Notes under the pieces: model-generated
What the model was told of the DNA's origin: nothing
Database searches by the model: none
Seen by the model: the letters and a program-made list of their open reading frames with translations, nothing else
Origin: Candidatus Poribacteria bacterium
Lineage (GTDB): Bacteria > Poribacteria > WGA-4E > WGA-3G
Assembly (NCBI GenBank): GCA_012267415.1
Contig: JAAXGN010000094.1
Coordinates: forward strand, 1 to 64,000
Direction of reading: 5' to 3'
DNA: 64,000 nucleotides
Part shown: positions 33,418 through 42,217 of the stretch, one piece after another
How the letters are laid out: every line of letters starts with the position of its first letter
How positions within the stretch are numbered: the stretch's first letter is position 1
Position numbers and translations under genes: made by a program

Positions 33418-36400
33418 CTAAAACTCAAGCACCTCATCAATCTCCGCCATCACTCGTAACGTCTCTGCAACAGCGACCAAAATAGAACGATACTGCCGCA
33501 CCTCCGCATGACTTAACATTTCGTTTTTCCTATCCTTCAACCATTTCTCACACACCTGATACGCGCCAATCTCATATTCCCATACTGCTGCAGGGACATT
33601 TGTGAAATGCTGTGTAGCATTTATCCAAACATTATCATCTTCATGACGAGGTTTCCCAACAACGCCGTCACCTTCACCCTCAAACCGATGGCGATTCGGA
33701 ATTTGCACATCTGTTAACAGATGCCAATTAATCAATTCCTGTCCTAACGTTGCGAGTCTACGGAATTGGTCAATACTCTGTGGTAAAGGGATACGCGGAA
33801 AATCGTATTTTAAAAACTCATAATACCGTTCGCGATAGGTTGGACTATAGAGTACTGCATAGATATAAGCGAGAATCTCCTCTGGTGTAATATCTTCGGG
33901 GAGGTTTAGCGGTGAAATCTGCGGTAATTCCAACTTTTCTGCAAGTGCGGTGAGAAAAGCAGGTTTGAAATTGAGTTCTGGTTCTGTTGAGCCTAGTAAT
34001 CTTTCTGAATCTGAGTATAGATAGAGTGGGAAAACCTGGGTGGGGCCATCTTTAAGTGATAGACAATTGCCATCAACAATATTATACCCAATAAATGCAT
34101 GCTGCCAAGTATTAGCACTCCTGAGACGGCGATGTGTGCATAGAGCAAGATTATCATGTAGTAGATGAGGCATATTCGTTGGGCGTGGCCTACAATGAAA
34201 TCCGCGCGATTGTCCAGTATAGTAAGTCCAACGTGTATCAAACGGACGGTAATGGATAGGTGCTATATGTTGGTCTGCATTGGAATGGTTACGGAGATCT
34301 GACTGTGCCAGATGAACTTGCCAATCTTGGCTGTCGTTTCCCAATCTATACTTCTCCCGAGCTTCGTCTACAGAGAGTGAGACAAAATCGGATACCGTTT
34401 CGCGCACTTCATCAGCAGTCCAATGTATTGTTAATCCATCTCGGGCGGTAATGATTCCAATTGAACTACCTATGAAAATATCATTAACTTTCCATCCATT
34501 TTCGAATTCGGTTCTATATTCCACTGATTGTGGCACAAAAAGATAAAGCGGCGATGTTGGTTGTAAGTCAGACCACTCTGTGGATTCTATTTCTGTTTCT
34601 GAAAGTATTTTATATTTTTCATCTCTCCTACCCCAAATATCAGCATAATAGACCTTTGCAGTTTCTGGATTGTCTTGTTCTTTTATACACAATAGGATGC
34701 ACACACCTTGTATTATGTCAAAAACGTTTTCATCTTTCTCACCATCTGGCACTATTTCCTGTATTCTGGCACTACCGTGTAAATTGAGAATGTAAATGGT
34801 GTTGAAACTCTCTAACAGATTTTTCCGCATACCTCGAAAGGTAGGTCCGTTAATAAAACTAAAGTTAACAATATAACCAGTAATCCCTTCACCGTTTTTG
34901 TCAATTCTCCACTGAGCCCACCGTATGAACTTCACATAGTCATCCTGAAGTGCTTTTGGGTTTGTTTCATCAAGCGGTTCTCCATCTACCTGTTTGTAAT
35001 CCTCAATGAGTTTGCCGATGAAAGTTAATTGACCTTTGCTATCACGACTTGGGTTAGTCGAATGACGTGAATAGGGAGGATTGCCGAGGATGACAAGAAT
35101 AGGTTCATCCCGTTTCACGGAGAGTGCTGCGTTTGCTTCATCAGAGATAAACGCGGCAAAAGGTAATGGTGTCTGCATTTCATCCGGTTGTTCCAAAGCA
35201 TTGGTAAGATAAATTCCGAGACGTTCATTCGCTTTCCATCCTTGGGCTTGCAGAAACATCCCCAATTTCAGATGTGCAATCGTATACGGGGCGACAAGTA
35301 GTTCAAACCCGAAAATCCGTTTGACAAGCTGCGCGTTGACATATTGATTCCAGTCCCCTGTGCCGTAATTGGTCGTTACATATTCTTGGATATGATCAAG
35401 TACTGTCAACAGGAATCCTCCCGTGCCTGTGGCAGGGTCAAGGATAAGCGTATCGTCATCAGCAAGTCCATCGTGTCTGTTGAGTTCAGTTTTGAGCAAG
35501 TAATCCACAGATTTGACGATGTAGGAGATGACCTGTGGCGGCGTATAAAAAACCCCACGATCAAAGCGGAGTTTCGGATTATATTCTTTTAAGAAAGTTT
35601 CGTAGAAGTGGATAACTGGGTCTTCAAGCGGATTTCTGGTAGTAAACGCTGTGCGGAGCATGTCTGTCGGAACATTTTGGAGGAGCGTTGCAATGTCATC
35701 CAGAATATAGGTGACATTCGTCTTAAGGCTCGGAGAGGTAACATGATGAAAGAGTTCTATGAGGAATGGGTTTGATTTCGACAATGCACCGACTGCGGTG
35801 TACCGTGAAAAATTTGTCGCATTCGGTATTGTGCAACGTGCAGCGAACAACCCATACGTGAGCGTTTGCGCGTACATATCCGAGAAATCTTCACGGGTTA
35901 GTGATGCAAGCAGGGTCTCCTTGAATGCTGTGAACATGCCATAAGTTTCACTGTTTTCATCGGTAAGTGTCGTTGCGATCTGTGTTTGGAGTTCTCGTGT
36001 TCGTCTGGCGAGGTATTTTGCGAGTGCTTCCGGTGTGCCGATTTGGATAGATGCGTTCAGGAATCGCTCTAATAATATCTCTAAATCATTGGTGTTGTCT
36101 GTAATTCGTGCTGTTGTGTTGCGTTCCCCATTTATCCACAACTCAAAATCGGTGAAGTTGGTGAGTATGAAGTTATCAAGGTTTTCCTTAAAACGTGCAT
36201 TCTGTTTTTTGGCGTGTCCTGTTAGGTTGTTTAGGTCTTTGCCGTATTCCTCCGCTTCAATATAACCGATGGGGAACAGTCCATTTAATGCTATGATGTC
36301 GGGACGACCAACTTGGTTGATTGTTTTGGGTTCCAGTGTGAACCTTATGTTGGGGCTGTTGTTGAGGTGGACAAAATGTTCAACGGTAATTTCTTGCAGG

Positions 36401-36543
36401 AATGCTTGCAGATGCGGGTGAAAGGAGAGTTCAGGGGTTGCATTAGGGTCGGATAATGTTTCGTTTATTGCCTGTAGATAGCGATCACAGTGTGCTTTAA
36501 AGTTCATATTGTTATCATAACGTGAGTTTGATAAATAACTCAA
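33418..36543 (-). CDS. type IIG/ISP-like restriction-modification protein
   Basis: A 1041-residue protein of the nuclease-methylase-target recognition type. Residues 79-104 read GRPDII, then IGYIEAEEYGKDL: D82 and E96 of a PD-(D/E)xK site are kept, but the catalytic Lys expected in IEAK is Glu98 (codon GAG, one transition from AAG). Motif I DPATGTGGF is near 368-376 and motif IV NPPY at 488-491, so N6-adenine methylation looks intact. The C-terminal 400 residues are target recognition, with the LPQISPLNLPEDITPEEILA stretch of this family. The DNA translocase of full type ISP enzymes (about 1500 residues) is absent. Start: TTG at 36543 or ATG at 36507; neither has a good ribosome site. Confidence 0.83.
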   Translation of the reverse strand: MSYLSNSRYDNNMNFKAHCDRYLQAINETLSDPNATPELSFHPHLQAFLQEITVEHFVHLNNSPNIRFTLEPKTINQVGRPDIIALNGLFPIGYIEAEEYGKDLNNLTGHAKKQNARFKENLDNFILTNFTDFELWINGERNTTARITDNTNDLEILLERFLNASIQIGTPEALAKYLARRTRELQTQIATTLTDENSETYGMFTAFKETLLASLTREDFSDMYAQTLTYGLFAARCTIPNATNFSRYTAVGALSKSNPFLIELFHHVTSPSLKTNVTYILDDIATLLQNVPTDMLRTAFTTRNPLEDPVIHFYETFLKEYNPKLRFDRGVFYTPPQVISYIVKSVDYLLKTELNRHDGLADDDTLILDPATGTGGFLLTVLDHIQEYVTTNYGTGDWNQYVNAQLVKRIFGFELLVAPYTIAHLKLGMFLQAQGWKANERLGIYLTNALEQPDEMQTPLPFAAFISDEANAALSVKRDEPILVILGNPPYSRHSTNPSRDSKGQLTFIGKLIEDYKQVDGEPLDETNPKALQDDYVKFIRWAQWRIDKNGEGITGYIVNFSFINGPTFRGMRKNLLESFNTIYILNLHGSARIQEIVPDGEKDENVFDIIQGVCILLCIKEQDNPETAKVYYADIWGRRDEKYKILSETEIESTEWSDLQPTSPLYLFVPQSVEYRTEFENGWKVNDIFIGSSIGIITARDGLTIHWTADEVRETVSDFVSLSVDEAREKYRLGNDSQDWQVHLAQSDLRNHSNADQHIAPIHYRPFDTRWTYYTGQSRGFHCRPRPTNMPHLLHDNLALCTHRRLRSANTWQHAFIGYNIVDGNCLSLKDGPTQVFPLYLYSDSERLLGSTEPELNFKPAFLTALAEKLELPQISPLNLPEDITPEEILAYIYAVLYSPTYRERYYEFLKYDFPRIPLPQSIDQFRRLATLGQELINWHLLTDVQIPNRHRFEGEGDGVVGKPRHEDDNVWINATQHFTNVPAAVWEYEIGAYQVCEKWLKDRKNEMLSHAEVRQYRSILVAVAETLRVMAEIDEVLEF

Positions 36544-36623
36544 AGAGTCTTTGTCCGCAATAATTCGTAGTGCAAACTGTAAGCAAGTTTGAATATTAGA
36601 TATGCAGGTTGCACGTTGATGAC

Positions 36624-36646
36624 GGGCGGGGAGACCCCGCCCCTAC
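36624..36646. repeat. family D REP hairpin
   Basis: Stem GGGCGGGG / CCCCGCCC with loop AGA, followed by CTAC. Compared with the copy at 27650 both arms have changed together, keeping the pairing. Confidence 0.8.
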
Positions 36647-36679
36647 GATGGTTCTGGTAATTTTGATTACCCCAGGCCG

Positions 36680-36773
36680 GTAGGTGCGATATCCTTATCG
36701 CACCGAATCCTACGAGGAAACCTTCAAAGAAAGGGTTGGGATAAACCCGGTGCGATTAGGAAATCGCACCTAC
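36680..36773. repeat. family A REPIN-like doublet
   Basis: GTAG-hairpin at 36680-36704 (stem GGTGCGATA / TATCGCACC) and hairpin-CTAC at 36749-36773 (GGTGCGAT / ATCGCACC), 94 bases in all, flanked on both sides by CCAGGCC / GGCCTGG. Same design and size as 1140-1234. Confidence 0.85.
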
Positions 36774-36846
36774 CGGCCTGGTGAAATCACCTGAATGTTA
36801 ATTTAGTCTTCATGCGTGTGCCTACTACTATTAAGCACATCGTGGA

Positions 36847-36870
36847 CGGCACACGGCGTGTGCCTACTAC
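36847..36870. repeat. family B REP hairpin
   Basis: Stem GGCACAC / GTGTGCC with loop GGC, followed by CTACTAC. It abuts the stop codon of the minus-strand gene ending at 36873, in the same orientation relative to that gene as the copies after rpmC and secY. Confidence 0.85.
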
Positions 36871-36872
36871 TA

Positions 36873-37496
36873 TTAACTTTGCACCTGCTCATTCACATTT
36901 GCAGGATAGATCTCAATGTCGGATCGGGAAATCAACATTCCAACATAGAAGGTAAGCCAGTTGCCGCAGAGCTCTATAGACATGAGTTCCTCTTCGTCAC
37001 TGATGTATTCGTGAAGTTCTACATCAAATTCTTCTTTTCCTTGTTGGTCGGTGACGTCAAGTTTCGCTGCGACAATCTCTTGCCGGTTGTATGTTACCTC
37101 GAATTCCTCGTCTTCATTGTCTGGGTCAGGATAGTAGAGCGTCATGACATCGGGTAACGGATCATCGAGTTCCTGTTCGCCATCAACAATCCAACGCGAG
37201 ATTTCATACGCATCCTCAGTGCCAGCAATATGGTCAACACCGATCACGGTTTCACCCTCAGTGTCTTGGACGTGATACATATATCTGAGGAGACCCGCAG
37301 CGGTATATTTCTTTCGGGTGATGAGCGTATAGGTACGCGATGTATCCCCGGTCTCCTCGAAAGTAGCAATGTCGGATAGCTCAATGATGCTATTAAGTGG
37401 GATGTCAACTAATTCATGCCGCTGCGGTTTCTTACTATCAGTCTCTTTCTTTTTCCCAAACAGAGACTTTCCATCTTTTTTGCTAAATAATCCCAT
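36873..37496 (-). CDS. uncharacterised acidic cytoplasmic protein
   Basis: I do not recognise this 207-residue protein. The N-terminal 30 residues are Lys-rich (GLFSKKDGKSLFGKKK); the rest is acidic and probably all-beta with short strands (RTYTLITRKKYTAAGLLRYM, VIGVDHI, DVMTLYYPD, EEFEVTYN, WLTFYVGMLI). It resembles DUF4178-like proteins in general style, but I cannot confirm that. AGGTGG lies about five bases before the ATG. The gene follows the Ser-rich membrane protein after eight bases, so the two are one operon and probably act together. Confidence 0.6.
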   Translation of the reverse strand: MGLFSKKDGKSLFGKKKETDSKKPQRHELVDIPLNSIIELSDIATFEETGDTSRTYTLITRKKYTAAGLLRYMYHVQDTEGETVIGVDHIAGTEDAYEISRWIVDGEQELDDPLPDVMTLYYPDPDNEDEEFEVTYNRQEIVAAKLDVTDQQGKEEFDVELHEYISDEEELMSIELCGNWLTFYVGMLISRSDIEIYPANVNEQVQS

Positions 37497-37504
37497 TTGT
37501 CCAC

Positions 37505-38617
37505 CTAAAAATAACCTTTGTTATACAAGATCAACATGATTCCACCGACGATGAGCAAACTACAGAATACAAGAACGAACCAAGTAGCACCAGACGTTTT
37601 CTTCTCAATGATGACCGTCCGCGGTTCCGGTGGTGCGCGTTGTGTGTTCGTCGTTACGGATGGGGTTTCGGCAGTCGCGAGGAGCTCCTGTTTAATTGCC
37701 GTTTCATCAGGAAGTTCATCAACCGTTACAACTTGAGCGTTCTCACCGTAGAACTTATCAGGATTCTCTTCTACATAACTTGCGATGTAGTTTTCATCTG
37801 GATTTGTTCCTGGATCAACGTAATTTGGATTCGGTTCAACCCCTTGACTCTCGTAGTATTCTTTATAGAACTCATACTCTTCCTGTTTCTCTTTACTCCA
37901 ATGTGAGCGATCGTAGCCACGATGGTGATAGTGCCACAAGTAACTATGTCGGATAGAGTGGTTATAGTAGTCGTGGAAATAGATACCGAATAGTAGGTTA
38001 TTAAACGCCATGGAGGCATGCATACTATATAACGAATAACCTGTTACAGGATAGTATCCCCCGAAGTTATTAACAGTAATGGTTGAGCGTGTTTGTCTAC
38101 GTGCTTGTGCTGTTTGTCGGTTTGCTGTCGTAACTTTCCGTTTCAGGGTTCGGTTTTCTGCTTTGAGTTGCCGTACCTGTTTCCGATTCTGAGCAGTAGT
38201 CTGACGTTGTTGAGTTCGGGAAGTGGTGTTATTACGGGTAGACGTGGTATTTGTTCTTTTTGCGCTGGTGGTTGCGGTCTGTTTCTGTCGTGCTGTTGTG
38301 CTGGCACGTGGTGAAGTTGCACTCGTTGTACGGCTGCCGCTGTAACTGCTGCGACTTGATGTTGAAGTTCTTGGCGTTGTATAACTCTTCTTTGAAGAAC
38401 TCCTACTATATGAAGTTTTAGGTTTTGAATAACTTCTTGAAGTTGTACTACGACTGTAGCTACGGCTTGAACTTCTACTAAAACTGCGACCCCCGAAACT
38501 CCTGCGGCTTTCGCTTATATCGGGCATAAAGGCAGTTATAAAGAGTATTATCCCAAGTATGGACAAGACCTTTTTACATTTACTGCCAATTGAAAAGTGT
38601 TGTAATTTGCTGATCAT
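37505..38617 (-). CDS. Ser/Arg/Thr-rich membrane protein of unknown function
   Basis: A 370-residue protein. A signal or membrane helix lies at about 18-33 (VLSILGIILFITAFMP), then a long low-complexity Ser/Arg/Thr/Gln region (about 40-170: SRSYSRSTTSRSYSKPKTSY and similar), a conserved-looking segment with aromatic residues (GYYPVTGYSLYSMHASMAFN, HYHHRGYDRSHWSKEKQEEY) and a C-terminal membrane helix (TWFVLVFCSLLIVGGIMLIL). I chose the ATG at 38617 (CAGGAG eleven bases upstream) over the TTG at 38647. The domain around YDRSHWSKEKQEEYEFYKEY recurs in surface-linked proteins next to DUF4178-type genes, but I do not know its role. First gene of a two-gene unit. Confidence 0.62.
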   Translation of the reverse strand: MISKLQHFSIGSKCKKVLSILGIILFITAFMPDISESRRSFGGRSFSRSSSRSYSRSTTSRSYSKPKTSYSRSSSKKSYTTPRTSTSSRSSYSGSRTTSATSPRASTTARQKQTATTSAKRTNTTSTRNNTTSRTQQRQTTAQNRKQVRQLKAENRTLKRKVTTANRQTAQARRQTRSTITVNNFGGYYPVTGYSLYSMHASMAFNNLLFGIYFHDYYNHSIRHSYLWHYHHRGYDRSHWSKEKQEEYEFYKEYYESQGVEPNPNYVDPGTNPDENYIASYVEENPDKFYGENAQVVTVDELPDETAIKQELLATAETPSVTTNTQRAPPEPRTVIIEKKTSGATWFVLVFCSLLIVGGIMLILYNKGYF

Positions 38618-38651
38618 GTCTGATATGTCTCCTGTGTGCTTGAACAAAATC

Positions 38652-38680
38652 TTGACAAAAATATCTGAATTTGTTACACT
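38652..38680 (+). promoter_or_regulatory. promoter of tRNA-Arg
   Basis: A perfect TTGACA at 38652-38657, a 17-base spacer and TACACT at 38675-38680, 14 bases before the tRNA. On the other strand the start of the Ser-rich membrane protein gene is 35 bases away. Confidence 0.8.
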
Positions 38681-38693
38681 ATATTAAAACTGT

Positions 38694-38767
<74 letters not shown>

Positions 38768-38872
38768 TTTTGTTTCTATTCAGTTTGAAACCCTTTACTA
38801 TTGGATGTATCATTCAATGAATATTATGTTATCATATAATATGATTGTGTGTCAAGGACTGTAGGGAGTTAA

Positions 38873-39751
38873 ATGACAAGTTTTGACACTACCTCTAAAA
38901 AACAGGTTGAGATAAATCCTGAAGACTTTGTCCATCTCTGCTTCGGATTTGAAGCAATAGACATAACGGTGTTGGAGATCATTACACCAGAACAACCAAC
39001 TGTTGAAATGCATCAGGCGGATTCGCTCATAAAAACGATCTACAAGGGTAAAGAAGTACTTGTGCATTTTGAATTTCAAACTACTGATAGCTATGATCCA
39101 GAGATGTCCCTTCGGATGGCTGGTTATATCATGAGAGCGATTGAAGCATATCGTTTGCCAGTCTATTCTAATGTGATTTATTTACGACCAGATGCTGGCA
39201 AAAATGATCCGGGTAGATATGAACAGAATATTGAACATCATAATATCTCAATTGAGTATCGAGTTTTCCGACTTATTGATCTTGATGGACAAAAGATTTT
39301 GGATTCAAGGATTACAGGATTGATCCCTTTTACACCGTTGATGGGACACCCAAAGGATATAAATGCTGACCAATGGCTTCGGCGTTGTATGCAAGTTGCT
39401 AATAGTTTAGATGTGCCGAACAAGGCAGCATATCTTGGGAGTCTGGCTATTTTGGGAAATTTAGTTTACGATTCACAAACGATACAGGATATATTGGAGG
39501 AAATCATGCAACATGCATCAATTGTAGAACACATGGCACCACTGGCTCATGAACAAGGATTGCAAGAAGGCACGCGCAAACACATCCTTGATGTATTAAC
39601 ATTTCAGTTAGGAGGTGACATTGCACAGAACTTTAAGGACTCCATAGAATCAATTAATGACTTGCAGCGACTTGAGGTATTATTTCGAGCTGCGCTCCAG
39701 GCAGAAAACGAAGACGAATTCAGACAAGTTATAAATGAAACCAACCCATAG
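38873..39751 (+). CDS. Rpn/PDDEXK-family putative transposase-like nuclease
   Basis: A 292-residue protein of the Rpn (recombination-promoting nuclease)/PD-(D/E)xK transposase-like family. The core motif has the Asp in HQADSLIKTIYKG, then VLVHFEFQT with its Glu and Gln, close to the E-x-Q seen in this group. The following helix RMAGYIMRAIEAY and strand LPVYSNVIYLRP are characteristic. The C-terminal part (EQGLQEGTRKHILDVLTFQL) is the common tail that often includes the sequence QGxxEG. These proteins cut DNA and can raise RecA-independent recombination; whether this copy does is untested. The ATG has TAGGGAG upstream. It stands alone after the tRNA gene, a frequent insertion site. Confidence 0.78.
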   Translation: MTSFDTTSKKQVEINPEDFVHLCFGFEAIDITVLEIITPEQPTVEMHQADSLIKTIYKGKEVLVHFEFQTTDSYDPEMSLRMAGYIMRAIEAYRLPVYSNVIYLRPDAGKNDPGRYEQNIEHHNISIEYRVFRLIDLDGQKILDSRITGLIPFTPLMGHPKDINADQWLRRCMQVANSLDVPNKAAYLGSLAILGNLVYDSQTIQDILEEIMQHASIVEHMAPLAHEQGLQEGTRKHILDVLTFQLGGDIAQNFKDSIESINDLQRLEVLFRAALQAENEDEFRQVINETNP

Positions 39752-39871
39752 GACCAAATGAACGCGATGTGTCCAGCCAAACACTTGCGTCTTTACTCCG
39801 ACCAGAACTGTCGGTAGTCGCTGACTGGATAATGTCTCGTTAATATCTTCTGTAAAATAGAAAGGAAAAAT

Positions 39872-40744
39872 ATGGCTCTTGATATACGTGATTCAGGTCT
39901 TTTAGACTTAATTGATTCAGAGGCAGAAGTTAAACAGGTGGCTACAGGCTGTAGATTCACGGAAGGACCGCTCTGGAACTCCGTTGGGAGGTACTTACTC
40001 TTTAGCGATATTCCTGCTAATAAAATGCGTCGATGGGATGAAGAATCTGGTATGACAGTTTATAGAGATCCCTCTGGGAAGTCTAACGGTTTGACTTATG
40101 ATAGAGGTGGTCATCTGATTGCATGTGAGCATGCGAACCGGCGCGTATCCCGCACAACAGCGGATGGAGATGTCCTCACGATTGCATCTCACTACGAAGG
40201 TAAAAAACTCAATAGTCCAAACGATATTGTGGTGAAAACTGATGGTAGCATGTATTTTACAGACCCTCCGTACGGGTTGTCCTCTGCATCAGAAAAGGAA
40301 CTTGATTTCCACGGTGTTTATCATCTGTCATCTGATGGGAATACATTAACCCTTCTTGTTGATGATTTTGATAGACCCAACGGAATCTGTTTATCGCCAG
40401 ATGAGACTATTCTCTATGTTAATGATACACAACGCATGCATGTACGTGCTTTTGATGTGGAAGAGGATGGAACAATAGCCAACGGTCGTATCTTCGCAGA
40501 AGAGAAGGGGGAGAACGGAAAACCTGATGGAATGAAGATAGATAAGAACGGAAATCTGTATGTTACTGGACCGAACGGTATTTGGGTGTTCGCGTCGGAT
40601 GGAAAACACCTCGGAATTATCCTCGTTCCAGAACGGTGCGCGAATCTTGCCTGGGGTGGTGATGAATGGAGAAGCCTTTTCATCACGGCAAGTACATCCG
40701 TTTACAGAATAGAGTGTAAAGCAGAAGGAATCCCAGTTTCATAA
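39872..40744 (+). CDS. SMP-30/gluconolactonase family protein
   Basis: A 290-residue six-bladed beta-propeller hydrolase. The metal ligands of SMP-30 enzymes can be seen: E31 in RFTEGPLW, Asn in KLNSPNDIVV, Asn in DRPNGICLSPDE and Asp in PDGMKIDKNG. Members open lactones such as gluconolactone or related sugar lactones; the true substrate is not given by the sequence. No signal peptide, so cytoplasmic. AAAGGA is seven bases before the ATG. The dUTPase-like gene starts 14 bases after its stop, so the two may be co-transcribed although their roles seem unrelated. Confidence 0.9.
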   Translation: MALDIRDSGLLDLIDSEAEVKQVATGCRFTEGPLWNSVGRYLLFSDIPANKMRRWDEESGMTVYRDPSGKSNGLTYDRGGHLIACEHANRRVSRTTADGDVLTIASHYEGKKLNSPNDIVVKTDGSMYFTDPPYGLSSASEKELDFHGVYHLSSDGNTLTLLVDDFDRPNGICLSPDETILYVNDTQRMHVRAFDVEEDGTIANGRIFAEEKGENGKPDGMKIDKNGNLYVTGPNGIWVFASDGKHLGIILVPERCANLAWGGDEWRSLFITASTSVYRIECKAEGIPVS

Positions 40745-40757
40745 TGCCAGGTTCATC

Positions 40758-41189
40758 ATGAAAGTCAAAATCAAACGTGTTGATAAGTCCCTTCCATTAC
40801 CCAAATATGAAACTGACGGTTCTGTTGGATTTGATCTGATCTGCCGTGAAACGGCTGTCATCAATCCCAAAGAAATAGTTCTAATTCCAGGGAATGTGAT
40901 TGTAGAGACCCCACAGGGATATATGTTATTGGTCTGCTTACGGAGTAGTACACCGCGTAAGACGGGCCTGATGATGGCACAAGGGGTCGGTATTGTTGAT
41001 AATGATTATTGTGGTGAAGAGGATGAGTTAAAAATACAGGTCTACAATTTCATTGATGAACCTGTGACGATTGAACGGGGGAGCAGGATCGCACAAGGTG
41101 TTTTCGTCCGTGTGGCTACATTTGAATGGAATGAAGTTGATCAGATGCATGCGGAATCTCGCGGGGGTTTCGGTAGCACTGATAAGTAA
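40758..41189 (+). CDS. dut: dUTPase-like protein
   Basis: A 143-residue trimeric dUTPase-type protein that would split dUTP to dUMP and pyrophosphate, supplying the substrate of thymidylate synthase encoded next. All five motifs are recognisable: DGSVGFDL (1), RSSTPRKTGL (2), GIVDNDYCG (3), GSRIAQG (4) and RGGFGSTDK (5). Motif 3 keeps the catalytic Asp and the Tyr that excludes ribose. Motif 2 reads RSSTPRK, and an insert CGEEDELKIQV follows motif 3, so a dCTP deaminase-like variant is possible but less likely. The ribosome binding site is weak (CAGG). Confidence 0.85.
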   Translation: MKVKIKRVDKSLPLPKYETDGSVGFDLICRETAVINPKEIVLIPGNVIVETPQGYMLLVCLRSSTPRKTGLMMAQGVGIVDNDYCGEEDELKIQVYNFIDEPVTIERGSRIAQGVFVRVATFEWNEVDQMHAESRGGFGSTDK

Positions 41190-41281
41190 CTTTCATACTT
41201 TCAGATACGTTTTATAGTGAAATACAAAAGCAAATGCACACTTTTGGTCCATTGGACTTAACCGACAGACTTGACCGTGCT

Positions 41282-41337
41282 GTAGCATAAACTTTTAGTT
41301 TGTGCAGTCGTGTACGCAAACTAAAAGTTTACGCTAC
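41282..41337. repeat. REPIN-like doublet (family G variant)
   Basis: GTAG, hairpin CATAAACT-TTT-AGTTTGTG, a spacer, hairpin CGCAAACT-AAA-AGTTTACG, CTAC. The loops are altered relative to 21189, but the 56-base size and GTAG/CTAC ends are the same. It lies between dut and thyA. Confidence 0.8.
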
Positions 41338-41408
41338 AATCGTGTGCAAGTAATTATGGATTTTACCATAAAAAAGACGCTATTTTATAAGGGAGCATAG
41401 GGTCTATT

Positions 41409-42206
41409 ATGAAACAGTATATTGAAGGATTACAACAGATATTAGATGCGGGTGTTGACCGTGAAGGTAGAAATGGGAAAACCCGTGCCCTGTTCGGTAT
41501 GCAAATGCGGTATAATTTGGAAGATGGATTCCCTGCCGTTACGACAAAGAAGCTTGCTTTTCAATCTGTCAAAGCCGAACTACTCGGGTTTATACGCGGT
41601 TACGATCATGTAAAGCAATTTCAAAAACTTGGGACAAAGATTTGGAATGCTAACGCTGCTGCCTGGGGACGCAGCGGTGCTTTAGGTTGTATTTACGGTG
41701 TGCAGTGGCGAAGATGGCGAACAGAGAACGGTAGAGTTGACCAGTTAGCAGATGTGATTGAGCAGATCAAGGAAGAACCCAATAGCCGTAGACATGTTGT
41801 CACTGCTTGGAATCCTGGTGAATTAGATCAAATGGCGTTGGCACCTTGCCACATGTTTTTTCAGTTTTTTGTGGCGGATGGCAAACTATCCTTGCAGATG
41901 TATCAACGTAGTTGTGATATGTTTCTCGGCGTGCCCTTTAATATCGCATCTTATTCATTGCTGCTTTCTATGGTGGCACAACTGACTGATCTCCAACCGA
42001 GTGAATTTGTACATGTCTTAGGTGATGCACACATCTATCATGCACATTTTGATCAAGTGAAGGAACAAATTCGACGGCAACCCTATCCGCTACCAGAGCT
42101 TGTTTTGAACACCGATGTTACCTCAATTGACAATTTTAGAATCCAGGACTTACGTTTAAAAGACTATCAGCATCATGATGCGATTCGGGCGAGAATGATT
42201 GTATAG
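41409..42206 (+). CDS. thyA: thymidylate synthase ThyA
   Basis: A 265-residue classical thymidylate synthase, converting dUMP and methylene-tetrahydrofolate to dTMP and dihydrofolate. The nucleophile is C147 in LAPCHMFFQF (equivalent to E. coli Cys146), followed by LQMYQRSCDMFLGVPFNIAS and HVLGDAHIYHAHFDQV. The length is that of E. coli ThyA. It is flanked by dut, which supplies dUMP, and, after two lipoprotein genes, by folA, which recycles its dihydrofolate. Confidence 0.98.
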   Translation: MKQYIEGLQQILDAGVDREGRNGKTRALFGMQMRYNLEDGFPAVTTKKLAFQSVKAELLGFIRGYDHVKQFQKLGTKIWNANAAAWGRSGALGCIYGVQWRRWRTENGRVDQLADVIEQIKEEPNSRRHVVTAWNPGELDQMALAPCHMFFQFFVADGKLSLQMYQRSCDMFLGVPFNIASYSLLLSMVAQLTDLQPSEFVHVLGDAHIYHAHFDQVKEQIRRQPYPLPELVLNTDVTSIDNFRIQDLRLKDYQHHDAIRARMIV

Positions 42207-42217
42207 GATTGAACAAA

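Larger units (their letters stand above)
36544..36872. other. intergenic region made largely of REP sequences
   Basis: There is no gene between the restriction-modification gene and the next unit. It holds a family D hairpin (36624-36646), a family A REPIN (36680-36773), a degenerate family B half (36814-36828) and a full family B hairpin (36847-36870). About half of the stretch is repeat. Confidence 0.7.

Noticed and set aside
38873..39751. The Rpn-like gene as part of an insertion sequence
   Set aside because: No terminal inverted repeats or target duplications are visible around it, although it sits next to a tRNA gene.
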